Positions 45,924-57,510 of a DNA stretch of 64,000 nt are shown here, one piece after another. Position 1 is the first letter of the stretch. Every line of letters begins with the position of its first letter. Below the pieces are notes generated by a model that made no database searches, was not told the DNA's origin, and saw only the letters and a list, made by a program, of their open reading frames with translations. Made by a program: the position numbers and the translations under genes. Origin of the DNA: Epiperipatus broadwayi. Taxonomy: Eukaryota > Onychophora > Udeonychophora > Euonychophora > Peripatidae. The DNA lies in the NCBI GenBank assembly GCA_028023455.1, contig JAQFVV010000017.1, forward strand, positions 4,556,098-4,620,097, in the 5' to 3' direction.

Positions 45924-46538
45924 AATTCATATAACATTACAATACTAGCCAAAATAAACTAAACATTATTAAAATTCTTCTATACCACCTATATAAACTT
46001 TCTTCTTCTTCTTCCTTTTCCTATGTATTGATTTCTACTTTAATATATCATACCATTTACAACTTTCTTAAACCCTTTATCAATACTCTTTGATGTTTTG
46101 ATATAAATAAAAATATTGATAAAGGGTTTAAGAAAGTTGTAAATGGTATGACACCTATATATACCAAACAAAATAACCTTCCCATTATTCATTTCAAAAC
46201 CCAACTTCCTTTAACATCAAAGAACGTCTTCATGAGATTGATGACCTCAGATTCAAAATATTTTATCATCAAAATTTCTTTTTAAAAAAAAAAGAGTAAA
46301 AAACTGATGATAAAATATTTTGATTCAGATGCCAATATCATGAAGACATCCTTTGATGTTAAAGGAAGTCGGGTTTTGAAATGAATGATGAGAAGGCTAT
46401 TTTGTTTGGAATATATAGGTGATATATTTAGTCGAATTTCACATGAAAAGGTCTATTTGTTAATAGATGAAACCATGATTGTGAAAGAATTTTAGTAAAG
46501 TTTAGTTTTTTAGCTGGTATTGTAATGTTATATGAATT
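45924..46538. repeat. Nested foldback element
   Basis: Outer arms (ATTCATATAACATTACAATA and its complement) at 45924-45990 and 46425-46538. Within lie two further palindromes: 46050-46153 (ACCATTTACAACTTTCTTAA arms) and 46153-46430 (arms of about 120 bases around 46290). Non-coding. A half copy of the outer right arm recurs at 49480-49575. Confidence 0.75.
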
Positions 46539-46549
46539 TGTATTCTATT

Positions 46550-47330
46550 TATTATTACTAGTATAGCATTAGGCAATATTTATTTTTTATACTGAATTTA
46601 TACACAATACATGTATAAGTACTTTTTCTTGAAAGCCAAATATTATGATCTAAATGTTATTTATAAAAATTGAGATTATTTCGATTCAGAAACAGAAGCT
46701 GTATATTTTATTTTATATTATTGACATTGAATCCCCCCTCTCTCCAAAAAAGCAAGTAAAATCGTGTACAGATTTTCTGAAACAATAAAAAAAATTATAA
46801 CACCAAAGATTTGAGTTTGAAACAAATAGTTTAATTAGCAAACCTAATTGCAGAAAACCCAGATTCAAGAAATTTTATTCACTGTGAAAATTGACTTTCA
46901 AGGTAATATTGATAACTTTATGTTTATAAATAAACCACACCATTAAAGTTAAGGATATTATAAGTTTGAACTGTAATATCATATAGCATTGATTTTTTTT
47001 TAAAAAAATATCTTGCAGACCATGGGCAAGTATATAAGCATTCCAATTTCTATAATATAAAATTATGTGCCTCTAAACTTCCAATTTAAAAATAAATTCA
47101 TATTTTTATAATAAACGGGCAAAAAAAAATTAAATGCAATACAGTATATGAGAATTAACATTAAAAGAATATCTCAAAAGATTTATAAATTCATTGATAC
47201 CTGCATAAGCCAGTGTCACACCATTCACATCTATAGAATTAAATCTGCTAATATAATATGTATATTTTCTAACGTGTTACCACAATTTCTAATTTTTTTC
47301 AAGAAGTATAATAACTACTCTTTCTTAGTG
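46550..47330. other. A+T-rich spacer, nothing recognised
   Basis: No feature recognised; the 68-codon frame at 47148-47354 is unremarkable. Confidence 0.45.
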
Positions 47331-47339
47331 CATTGCCAA

Positions 47340-47550
47340 ATGTATACCATATAATACTAAATCATCCATGCAATTTACTACTGTCACACAATGTTTTATT
47401 TACCACCCACTTTACAGTTTCGATTGCCTCAGCAACCTTCTTCAGAACTTTTATATCTCCTAACTTCAGACTGCTAAAAAGGGTGGTAAATAAAGCATTG
47501 TGTAAAAGTAGTAAAGTGCATGGATGATTTAGTATTATAAGGTAATTTCT
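47340..47550. repeat. Foldback element with hammerhead-like centre
   Basis: Arms 47345-47413 and 47478-47548 are inverted copies (ACTAAATCATCCATGCA ... GGTAAATAAA). The centre carries, on minus (47412-47450), CTGAAGA, spacer A, GGTTGC/GCAATC hairpin, GAAACTG. Open frames on both strands are shadows of this palindrome. Confidence 0.7.
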
Positions 47551-47886
47551 AATTTTTTTAGCGTAAACACATTCTCTGTTTGTCACCTCACAAAGTAATC
47601 ATACTAGCTGTTAAACATTGTTATTGAATCTCAGCCATCTCACATAACCAAAAAAAAGAAAAAGATATCAAAGCCTAAAGATATCTCAATCATTATTTTA
47701 CGATAATAAAAAATTATTCAACATCAAACTCAACCACCAAAACCCTCAACAAAGGTTTTTTATTGGAGATTATTTTTGTTATGGTTTATTTATAATCAAC
47801 AAACAGTCAGTTAATTCTTAAAAGCATGCAATCAGAGGGAAAATATAAGAATTTGTTTTCTTTGTTCACAATTACATAGTAAAACA

Positions 47887-48023
47887 AGTACATGCGTATA
47901 AAATGCGATAGCAGGGACCTCTACAGGTCTTAAACCACAAGCTTACTCTTTGGAAGAAAAGAGTAAGCTTGTGGTTTAAGACCTGTAGAGGTCCCTACTA
48001 TCGCAATTTATACGCATGTGCTT
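47887..48023. repeat. Near-perfect palindrome
   Basis: Arms of about 63 bases (AGTACATGCGTATAAAATGC ... CCACAAGCTTACTCTTT) meet at GGAAGAAA. Each arm also contains its own hairpin, GACCTCTACAGGTC. A single-arm copy is at 20950-21130. Confidence 0.85.
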
Positions 48024-48169
48024 GAGGCTACAGCCTTAATGAATATTACTTATGTAATCAATGTGCGTTTAAATAAATTTATAATAGTAAAACAAATCGT
48101 AAAAGTAATCATAAAATTCCTTAAGGTGCTTATAGAATAAGACTTTTTTTAAATCATTAATTAAAATCT

Positions 48170-48420
48170 GTTAAACATGATCATTTGTGATGATGAGAGA
48201 ATAGCTATTGTTTAGAGTGTGGCCTTAGAATTCAATATTCAAGAATCTAAAGGTGTAAGTTTTATTCCTATGCTAATATTGTCACTGGACAAGCCAGCAA
48301 CACCTGACAAAAAGTGAAGAATAATGCCACTCAAAATGTTGTGCACCTCTATTGTCTATTTATGCATTTTTATTAACAGTTTGTATTTGAAAAAGTTTAA
48401 AATTTTCTAGACCATCAACA
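48170..48420 (+). repeat. Diverged copy of the PLE-flank repeat
   Basis: Matches 45150-45330 in order: 'TTAGAATTCAATATTCAAGAATCTAA', 'GCTAATATTGTCACTGG', 'GCAACACCTGA', 'ATGTTGTGCAC'. The A-box is mutated and the hammerhead-like GAAAC is CAAAA. Confidence 0.55.
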
Positions 48421-48869
48421 TTTAATGATATCTGATGGAAAATTCCAACCTATTATCACAGTTAAGCTTTTTACTTAAAAAGTTCTAATTCACAGTAAAT
48501 ACAATAGATTTCTCCAATGTTATATCCAAGAAACGTAATACAACTAAAAAAAATTTCATTTAAACAAATAAAGCAAAGAAAATAACCCTACCTCATTTTA
48601 TGTCAATTTTTGAGAAAACACCCAAATTAATTGCTCTTCATACTGTGATGAACATTACTAATATCTATTCTTTAAAAAAAAAAATTAATCCCTTTCACAT
48701 TTAAGATAGCAGATATAATTGATCATATAAAATGAAAGCTACTAATTATTAGCATAGGTTCCCTTTCTTCAAATACAATAACACTCAGAAATATTGAAAT
48801 CCAAATATTTGTCACCTTCAGTTTATATTAGTGATTTTCAACCAGGATGTTGGGGCACAGTAGCAACTT

Positions 48870-49335
48870 TCTCCATACAATATTGCCACCTAGTGCAAGC
48901 CATAGTAATTAACAGATGCTAGAAGATTAGTACATCAAAATCCTTTTTTAGTGACCATTCATTCAATATCCTCTGACTATTTCTAGTTTGTGGCTTTCAT
49001 CAGTGAGGAACTTTGGATTTGAGAGCACTGCACCTAGATCTTTGGACCTACTGTATCTCTCCACCAGCCATCTTTTACCTTTTTAGATAACTATAAAGCT
49101 ATGCACCCAACACAAAAACCCAATAATGTTCAATCAAAAGTAATTTGCTTGTATAGTCATATAACTTTGAAACTTGGTTCAGTATTTATATATTTTGGTA
49201 TCTTTGATTTTTTTAATAACCATAGTCACCAACATCCTTTGGCTATGATTAATATCAAACCATTATAACAGCACATGACCACCATAGCTTTATAGTTCAC
49301 TAAAAGGGTAAAAGGTGGCTACTGGAAGGATGCAT
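48870..49335 (-). repeat. Foldback family C copy plus inverted arm
   Basis: 48870-49105 has family C landmarks on minus, including a hammerhead block (about 48980-49015: CTGATGA, AAGCC...CTA, GAAATAGTC). 49283-49335 repeats its end in the opposite orientation (ACCATAGCTTTATAGTT). Stem III has lost its palindrome. Confidence 0.6.
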
Positions 49336-49579
49336 TGGATTCAAAGTATAATAATTATACAGTATTTTATCCCACAGAAATTATGCACAAATATTACTGC
49401 TCGTCATGTATTTAACAAATTGACAATGATAAGTTCAAAAATACAATCCATATTGCTTTTAAATATGTCTATTGATTGAAAGGTCTATTTGTTAATAGAT
49501 AAAATCATGGTTATTGGAGAATTTTAATAATTTTTTATTTTTTGGCTAGTATTGTAGTGTTGTTATATAAATTTCTGTT

Positions 49580-50630
49580 TTACATATATATGTAATATAT
49601 ATATATATTGCTTTTTACTTTGAGATAGTATTTTACAGATATTTTTAAATATTTAATTTCTTACATTTATAGTTCATATTTTTTCACTGCATATAACTGT
49701 GTACAAATATCCAAGAACACAAAGTATTAAAATACTGAGATATGCAATTGAATAGTTGATAGCGAAATTTTCAAGTAAACATTTATATATCTAAAAGAAA
49801 TCAAAGATTTTGGAAAATAATAGGCTGATTTAATTTTTAAATAAACTAATTTATAAATATTATTTTATAAACGAATATACCCAAACATAAAGATAACCTT
49901 TTAATAAAGTAAGATAAATTTTGAAATTATTGCTAAAAGGATAGTATATATCAAAGATTTCAATTTCCATCCATTTAAAAATGTAATTTTATCCAGAGTA
50001 GTTTGTAATTGTATAGCAGTGAAGAAAAGGGATAGCATCAATAATTTTTTTTAACCAAATAAGTTGAGATTTGATCTTCTTAATTCTAAAATTTATCACC
50101 ATGATTCATTTTACCCCTATTCATTCCTACTTTTTCATTACATTACTTCACCTCCCCATGTCATCCATATAATACTTCTTGGTTTATCTTTCCTAACAGT
50201 TCCTTTCTCATTCACTATTTGACAGAATGATCCATCCTATTCACTTCTCTTTTGTTTATAAAAGTATTCAAACTTTTTTTCCTTCACTTTATTCTAAATC
50301 TTCTGCGATATTTTTTCAATACATGCAATCTTCAGCATTAGTCCTCAATATCATTATGGTTATAGTAAATTCTTTATTTTTGCTTCTTATTACTCATTTT
50401 CTGAATTATAAAATATCATTCTCTACTGCTTCAGTTGATTTACTTAAGATATTGGTTTTTTCACCAATTCTGGAGATCATATTCCTATTTTTCTTCCATC
50501 TAATGTTATCAAAACTACAAGATAGCAAAAGTTTTCATTTTGTTTACATCTTCTCTTTCCAAACAAAAACTCATTTTTCTTTTCCTGTATGCTTATCATA
50601 ATTTTTTTTTTCTATTTAACTTCATTTGAA
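49580..50630. other. A+T-rich spacer
   Basis: (TA)n tract at 49585-49610. The longest frame, 50227-50601 (+, 124 codons), is Phe/Ser/Leu-rich from T-rich DNA with hydrophobic stretches; no family recognised and it may be chance. Confidence 0.4.
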
Positions 50631-50635
50631 ATAGA

Positions 50636-50945
50636 GGCTTGAGGGATTCCATCATTGGTTTTCAACGAAATGGAGTTAAATTGTTGGAAGGGTGAGAAAA
50701 TTGAAGCCTATCCATCAAAGTTTAAAGAATTGTCACCTTAATATAAGATGAGCATTGATTGTATATATGTGTGGGAGATTATGATCTGATCCACCTCATG
50801 AGTGCTGGTTCTGCACAAAATATGGATATTGAAGATCATTTATCTTTTTCACATGTGTGTGGCCATGTGTATTGATTGTGTGAGATGGAGTGGAGGATGA
50901 ATATAGACTAAAAATCCTAAGTTCAAAGCCTCTATTTTCTATAGT
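50636..50945 (+). repeat. HHR-A repeat, decayed copy
   Basis: Has 'TTTTCAACGAAATGGAG', 'CCATCAAAGTTTAA', a damaged hammerhead block (50790-50835; CCTCATGA, CACAAAATATG) and the tRNA-like end TGTATTGATTGTGTGAGATG. Confidence 0.65.
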
Positions 50946-51177
50946 AAATAGTAAACATTAAGTATACTGAATGAATAGGTTAATTTTTAACTTCATTTGA
51001 TAATTATGTATTGAATATAAGTTTAACATTTTTTCTGCTCTTGTAAATTTGTTAACTTTCTATCACAATAGCAATATCAATCTGCAAGCAATATTATACT
51101 GAATATTTTTCCATTTACTTTTATTCCTTTCAGACCCATGTCTATATATTTTCATAGCAACATTATAAATATATAGG

Positions 51178-51684
51178 GTATATGAACACAGACTTTCACA
51201 CAGCCCACCACTCTCCACTGATACACCCGAACACATATATGTCGAAAAGATAAATAATCACCAATATACACATTTCATGCTAAACCAGCAATCATCAGTT
51301 GGTCCAGATTACCATCTCTACACATATATACCGTAAATGCTCAGATATATATTAAGATAGTCAATCTTCATACTTCAATGGACAGGCTTCAATCTACTCC
51401 TCACTCCAACTCTTCAACCATCCATCCAATTGAAAATCTGATGATGGAATGCTCAAAGGCCACCCTGAGTCAAGATCAATCTGACCCCTCATGTACAGGA
51501 CATAATAGGACACCCTGAGGCTGAGATTTTTGTCACACCCATTTGATCTAATGTCAATCTGACCCCTCATGTACAGGACATAATCCATTTAATACATATA
51601 CAAGGGATGGACAGATATCTCTACTATGTAATAATTGAAACACATATATTATATATATGGACACAGGTATATAATAAGCCTGTG
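51178..51684 (-). repeat. HHR-A repeat, nearly full-length
   Basis: Full layout on minus from the CACAGG...CCTGTG hairpin (51659-51684) to the tRNA-like end. An internal stretch of about 75 bases (with TGACCCCTCATGTACAGGAC) is duplicated at 51480-51590. The 64-codon frame here is a shadow. Confidence 0.75.
51260..51303 (-). ncRNA. Hammerhead ribozyme motif, family A
   Basis: On minus: ACCAA/TTGGT stem I, intact CUGAUGA and GAA, stem II ATTGCTGG/TTTAGCAT type (U-U at the base), stem III ATGTGTAT, A17. Apart from the base of stem II and the weakened stem III it is complete. Confidence 0.7.
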
Positions 51685-51699
51685 TTTCAGTTACTAAAT

Positions 51700-53000
51700 A
51701 TATAAAGTAGTAAACCATAACACAGTTACACCCAATTTGGTAAACTAGCCTCTTTTTATGAATTTTCAGTATCTGTATCTGTAATTGATCACTATAGAGT
51801 TATATTTTTCTATTTCGTACAATAATACATTGGTTAGAACTGCATTTAAGATATTTACTTATTGTACACATGTTCAAAAATCCATAGGTATATGAATAAA
51901 CAATGAAAAATAAATAATCAACTTTGGTACAACATTTCATATTGAGTAATAATTCTGATTATAAATCACACTATCAAGTCTAAAATACACCTGAAATTTA
52001 TATATATATCATTTTTAATCCTTAACAAATGGTCAAACATAAATTCAATAATAAAGAAAATATTTATTTTTATATAGTTGTTTTATTTCAATTGTGTTGG
52101 AATCATTTATATATCACTTTTAAATATATGATTTAGCCAGCTGATAATTTATCCATTTCCTTACAATATACTTATAAATTTTGCTATCTTTTAATAAAAT
52201 ATATATATCATATGACTAAATGCTTGGATGATCGTGTAATGTCCGAGCACCCAATAGATAGGTTGAAATAATCAATCCATGGACCTCTCAAGTTCACCAC
52301 TGCAAGACAAATATTCATATAATTCGTTTATTAGGTGATGTTTAGGCAAACAAATGGCATTTTAAACATATGTTCCATTAAGTTGTCTAGCTAGATGTTG
52401 TTGTTTTTTTAATTTACACAACTGAGAATAGATTCAGGCAAGTCCAGTCCTTGAGCCCACTAAACTGCACAATACATAAAATATATAAAGCATAAAGCTG
52501 CAACAGATTTTATCCTTTTAACTGTACCTTTTCTCATTTGACTGATTTCACCTTATGGCATTACTAATTTTTGCAATTCTTCAATTATAATTTTTATATT
52601 ACCTGGGTTTGCTTCTATATTAATATTTATATTGCAGTTCCCTTGCAATATTTTTTATTGTTCTTAGAATGTAGCCCATCATCTCTATCTTTGATGCATA
52701 TGTGGTATATAGTTATATAGGCTTTTGCATAATTTCCTTGCACAGTTCGGCCGATTTCTGGTTGTGCACAATACATATCTTTTTAAGAATCTACATTTTT
52801 TCATATTATCTCTACCATTTTTTGTTTTCTTTTACAACTCAGAATATTTATTAGTTTCTTCTAATTTATTTTGAAATAAAAAAAATTTAATCACTTTTAG
52901 TTTTTTAATTTTTCAGATACTTTTAAGAGTTTTGAAAAATATGCATAACACAGGTACAAATTTAGCTTTTTGCATATACTTTTAAATGTATAATGATATA
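51700..53000. other. A+T-rich spacer, nothing recognised
   Basis: No feature recognised. Confidence 0.45.
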
Positions 53001-53004
53001 TTAA

Positions 53005-53180
53005 TGAGCATGCTAATAGCTCTTAAGAAGCTTTTCTGGATATCCCTATCTTCAGACCAGTTTCTAGCTCTGGCTATAATCAGTGAGGCACTAGAACATT
53101 CAGGTATTAGATTAAAAATACCAGCTCAAGCCCCAGCATTTATCTAATAGTTACCTATTAAGTAAAAAATCTGAAATTTT
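53005..53180 (-). repeat. Half copy of the 53338-53642 element
   Basis: Shares 'AAGCTTTTCTGGATATCCCTAT', 'CAGACCAGTTTCTAGCTCTGG', 'TCAGTGAGGC' with the reverse strand of the next element. Hammerhead core here is CTGATTA. Confidence 0.6.
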
Positions 53181-53337
53181 CAGACATCCATGTCTTCAAA
53201 TCCAGCTAACTAACTTAAATAGCCATATGGGACTGAACTAAGTTCAGATATACCATATATTAATAATAGCTTTAGCAATATAAAATCACCAAACCTCAAA
53301 AGCAAAACAATAATTGCAAGAAAATCAAAAGTCATAA

Positions 53338-53642
53338 ATCACATGACTTAATTTAATAAGCTTGTACTACTAATGTTATATAATGAATGTGCTAATGGCT
53401 CCTAACAAGCTTTTCTGAATATACCCATCCTCAGATTTTCTACTTAATAGTTGACTATTAGATAAAAGCTGGTGCTTGACCTGGTGTTTTTAATCTAATA
53501 CTTGAATATCCTAGCGCCTCACTGAAGACAGCCAGAGCTAGAAACCGGTCTGATAGGGATATTCAGAAAAGTTTGTATAAAGCTATTACCAAGCTCATTA
53601 TATAACATTTGTAGTACAAGCTTATTAAATTAAGTCATGTGA
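53338..53642 (+). repeat. Foldback element with family C-type HHR
   Basis: Inverted arms of about 95 bases starting ATCACATGACTTAATTTAAT at left and ending in its complement at right. The ribozyme motif at 53504-53564 is part of the right arm's inner edge. The ends share ATCACATGAC with family B and C elements. Confidence 0.75.
53504..53564 (+). ncRNA. Hammerhead ribozyme motif, C-type
   Basis: CUGAAGA (53522-53528), stem II CAGC-CAGA-GCTA, GAA (53541-53543), palindromic stem III ACCGGT, GUC triplet with C17 at 53550. Stem I is long and interrupted: GAATATCCTA (53504-) pairs with TAGGGATATTC (to 53564), with an internal loop next to the core. An extended stem I is normal for active natural hammerheads. 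Confidence 0.65.
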
Positions 53643-54194
53643 TATATTTTATTTCCTTGCAAAGGTATAATGAAAATAGAGGAATATTTTTTGAATATTA
53701 TTATGAAAAGTTATCTAAAAAAATTAGTTTTTAATTAGCCATCAATTAAAAATTCATTTTGTATTTATAACTGTTAAGTTTTATTTCATACCTTATTTAT
53801 GTTATAATTCTTGTCATTTTTCTTTCTTAAATTTATTGAATTTCTTCAGCTGCAGAGAAAAAAAAAATTGAATGTTACATTGAAGTTATTCCCCATGAAA
53901 GTTATCAGTCCTTTAAAAATTAAAATTCCATTTATGACATATCCATTATATAAAAACCTAAAGTGCTTTATGAGACTAGCTAAGTCTTGAGGTTTTAGAA
54001 AAAATATATATTAGCACATTAAATACTTAATCCTTAAAAATGACATTCTCTGACAATTTATTGTCCAAAAAAACATTTATATAAAATGATTGATCAATTG
54101 CATTTAAAAAAAAACCAAAATTCCAAATCATATATATATATATGTGGGTACTGTTTAAGATAATTTATAAGAAATGAATAATGTGGGACTAGAT

Positions 54195-54405
54195 TTCTCA
54201 TAGTCAAAATAAGAGTCATAGATCACATGACCCTACTAGTGTCTGAACTTAACCTAGCACCTCTCTGAGGAGTGCCAGAGCACGAAACCATGGTCAGAGG
54301 TTTGGGGGGGGGGGGTTTCCTGACAGAGATATTTTAAATGCTTTCTCTAGCTAAGCATTTATCACAAAGCTTGTTGAGGAATTGGCAATCCTCATTGTTT
54401 ATTGA
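54195..54405 (+). repeat. HHR-B repeat copy
   Basis: Starts at AGTCATAGATCACATGACCC, carries the best family B ribozyme (54259-54301), a run of 12 G, 'CTGACAGAGATATTTTAAAT' and 'GCATTTATCACAAAGCTTGT', and ends at GGCAATCCTCATTGTTTA. Open frame at 54338-54538 is accidental. Confidence 0.8.
54259..54301 (+). ncRNA. Hammerhead ribozyme motif, family B (complete)
   Basis: ACCTCT (54259-54264) pairs perfectly with AGAGGT (54296-54301). CUGAGGA is at 54265-54271, stem II GTGC-CAGA-GCAC at 54272-54283 and GAA at 54284-54286. Stem III is the palindrome ACCATGGT (54287-54294), with a GUC triplet and C17 at 54295. Every conserved hammerhead position is satisfied. Predicted cut between 54295 and 54296. 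Confidence 0.85.
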
Positions 54406-54559
54406 TTTCTCATACTTTCACAATGTTTGCCTTGGCTATCAAATTCAGGCTAAAAACTCAAAAGATATCTACTATATACATATATATGCAACTATTTTAA
54501 ATTTAAATTACAATATAAGAAAAAAAAATTTTAACTAATATATAAAAGTATGAAGACGG

Positions 54560-56010
54560 GGGGTGGTAAGAATTACTTTTTTACTTTTGCTTTCAGAGGA
54601 TAACCAATAAACAATGCACCACACCTTAATATTCCACATATACTAGCATGTTAATTAACATTTTAAACACAATTCCTTAATCACTATTATCAGTACCATA
54701 ACATACACATATTTTTATATACACAGGTAAATGGATAATATTATACATACATTTATTTATTCAGAAGTACACTATGGTTAATGCATTTACATGCCATACC
54801 AAGACTTAAATTTGAATTCAGCTGGCCCATGGAAATGTTGACTCACGGCATCACACTGTTTTGGTAAATTGAGGTTTAGCTATTCTTTAGATGATAAAAT
54901 AAAAAAAAAACATACACTTTTATTAGCATTTTGGTAGCCTGGTGAATAGTTTTTTCCTTACAGTGGGTTATTTAAGAGCTGTTTTACCATTGAACTACAT
55001 TCAAAAACCAATATAATGAAAAACATTTACGACTGAAATGTAAATCAAACTTTTTTTATTTTTCATTCTATTTCTCTTAGGCATCAATCCAAGAATTTCT
55101 GCACAACAATAATTTAACTACAGAATCAATTATTCAAAAGATGGGTGTATATGTAAATACAGTCAATAAGAAAAAAAACGTCTTCAGATCTGAGTACAAT
55201 TTTTTTGATTTTAACTCAATGAAAATTAAAAAATAAAAAACCTTTTATAAGCGAAACAAAAATGCTGTATATGACAATATATACATAATAATAATAAATC
55301 AAAATATTCATAAAAACGTAATTATTTGTATTTTAAATTATTTTTTTCAATATCCGATTTATGCCCCTCCCAAACTTTTTTTTTTTTTTTTTTTAGTGGT
55401 GATTAAATTATTTGTAGACTTTTTGCTCTCCGAAGTAAATTAATACCATATTAAAACTCTGGGCAAATGATGTAAATTTTTAATTATGGATATATAATTA
55501 TGCTCACGTTATTTCAATTGGTTTTCCAGTAACCTTTAGTTTTAGAAAAAAATAAACAATTTACATATTTATGTTATATTTATAATTTCTTTCCTATCTT
55601 AATAATTCTAAATTTGTTACATGTGAATTATTTGCTATTTCTTGTCATAACACATTAACAATTTTAAAAAATAAATTAATTAAATAATATACCAAAACTA
55701 CAAAAAAGAAAAATGTAATGGCTAGTTGCTTGGGAGGTCATGTGCATTAAAACATCATAAGTGATAGGTTGTGCTTTGATCTGGGATCTTCGGTCGCAAA
55801 TCCATGACTCTACCATTATAACAAACTATATAAGGCAATCACCTTAGCTGAAATTTTTGAAGAAGTTTCATATATAGAAACTCAACTAACTTTAAATTAT
55901 ACTTGCCACGTCTCAATTATTACACTGTAATAATAGGAATGAACATTTAAATCAATCAAGAATTTTATGAAGGGAAATAACTTTTAAATTTAAATTGATA
56001 AGATAATATT
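54560..56010. other. A+T-rich spacer with possible tRNA-like relics
   Basis: Weak tRNA-box-like sequences occur on minus near 54790-54860 and 55730-55830 (ATGGTAGAG, then CAGATCAAAGC), too decayed to call. Otherwise nothing recognised. Confidence 0.35.
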
Positions 56011-56017
56011 AACTAAT

Positions 56018-56433
56018 TAATAATTTTTATTCGTGATTCATTAGACTAGAGATTATCCACTTAATGAATAATATTTCCTAGTGTAATTTTCACTACACCA
56101 CTCTCACGCTTTTAACACCTTGCAGAGAGATGGAATCATAAGTATATGACCAAAAAATGTAAAAAAAAAAAGACGTATGATCCCAAAGGTATACATTTCA
56201 TGCTGAACTAGCACTCATCAGTTACTCCAGATCACAATCTCTTACATATATCTTTATAATTGTTTAGTATACATAGATAGCCAATTATTACAGTTTAATT
56301 GATGTGTCAACCCACCCCCTCACAACTTTGACACAAACCACTTGATGAAAGTATATTAATAATTTTTATTAGTCATTCATTAGACTAGAGATTATCCACT
56401 TAATGAATAATATTTCTGTAGTGTAATTTTTAC
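56018..56433. repeat. 76-base direct repeats around an HHR-A copy
   Basis: 56018-56093 and 56358-56433 are about 90% identical by eye (ATTAGACTAGAGATTATCCA...). They enclose a minus-oriented HHR-A fragment (about 56120-56340) whose ribozyme block at 56184-56226 keeps CUGATGA and GAA but has a poor stem I. Confidence 0.7.
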
Positions 56434-56439
56434 TCTGAC

Positions 56440-57290
56440 GCAAGGTAGGGACTGGTTTCTATCAGCTTTTAATGCCTTATGTGAGAGTAGCTTATGAAAA
56501 TTACTCTACAGAAATATTAATTAATAATGATTTTAATAACCACATAAATATTTCCAAATATAACAAACAAATATCAATTTAATTTTAAAGGGTGACACTA
56601 CTAAAAAAACATTCATTTTGCTGACATCTACAATAAATGTTAGATTATTTATTAATCATTTAATTAGGTTATCAATTATTTAAATTTCAATCTTAGATAT
56701 AAACTTTAAACTCAATTAAAGATTTAAAACAACTCTTATTAAATCACAGCATAAATAGTATTCATTTAACATCTATTTTTCCTGATTAAAATGATTACTC
56801 AACACACAAATTTCCAAATTTAATACACTCATAAAACATATAATGCCAAATGTTTTAAGAGTTAAATTTATAAGGGTTGTGGTGTATTGAATAACAAATA
56901 AATTTATTAGCATAATGCTAGGCAAACGGACTTATTACAAATAAAAAATCAGTTTTAAACTATACTTGCTACACCTTCCAGCACTTCAGAAAATAATTAC
57001 AATTATCTTTTCTTTTCTTTTTTTTTACTATTTTCTTGTAGTTATTACCTGTAGTATGGACAAATATAAAATTAATTGAATTTCTATTTGTAATAAGTCT
57101 ATCTCCTAGCATTAAGCATGTAATTGTTAATATACAAGATATATATTAATATTTTAAATAAGCCCAAATATAAATCACAGCTATTAAATATGTAATACTA
57201 AGAATATAAACGTATTCATGGAGCAATTATTACTATTTATGAATGTGAAGATCGATAAAATGATCACCCTTTTGCTTGACTAATAAATTA
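56440..57290. other. A+T-rich spacer, nothing recognised
   Basis: No feature recognised. Confidence 0.45.
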
Positions 57291-57299
57291 GCAGGATAA

Positions 57300-57510
57300 A
57301 CATCACATGACCACCACCTCTTATGCCTGTGTGTAACTGTTGTGCTCTCAAATCCAAGGCTTTTCATTGATGAAGGCCACAGCCAGAAACTGGTATGGGG
57401 ATATTGGATGAGTAGGCACTAGATGGGGATTTTATGTACAAGCCTTCTGGCATCCATTGATTACTCTAGCTTGCTGTGTGGTAATACGTATAGTGAGTTT
57501 TGCCTGTTTT
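57300..57510 (+). repeat. Foldback family C copy
   Basis: Begins near CATCACATGACCACC, holds the ribozyme block (57361-57401), then 'GGGGATTTTATGTACAAGCC', 'TTCTGGCATCCATTGATTAC' and ends at GAGTTTTGCCTG. Confidence 0.7.
57361..57401 (+). ncRNA. Hammerhead motif, family C, C3 mutated
   Basis: TTGATGA in place of CUGAUGA; stem II AGGC-CACA-GCCA with A-A at its base; GAA; stem III ACTGGT; A17 at 57395; stem I TTTTCA/TGGGGA pairs with several G-U. Probably weak or inactive. Confidence 0.5.

Noticed and set aside
50227-50601. 124-codon open frame as a membrane protein
   Set aside because: Hydrophobicity follows from T-rich DNA, there are no family motifs, and it is surrounded by non-coding sequence.
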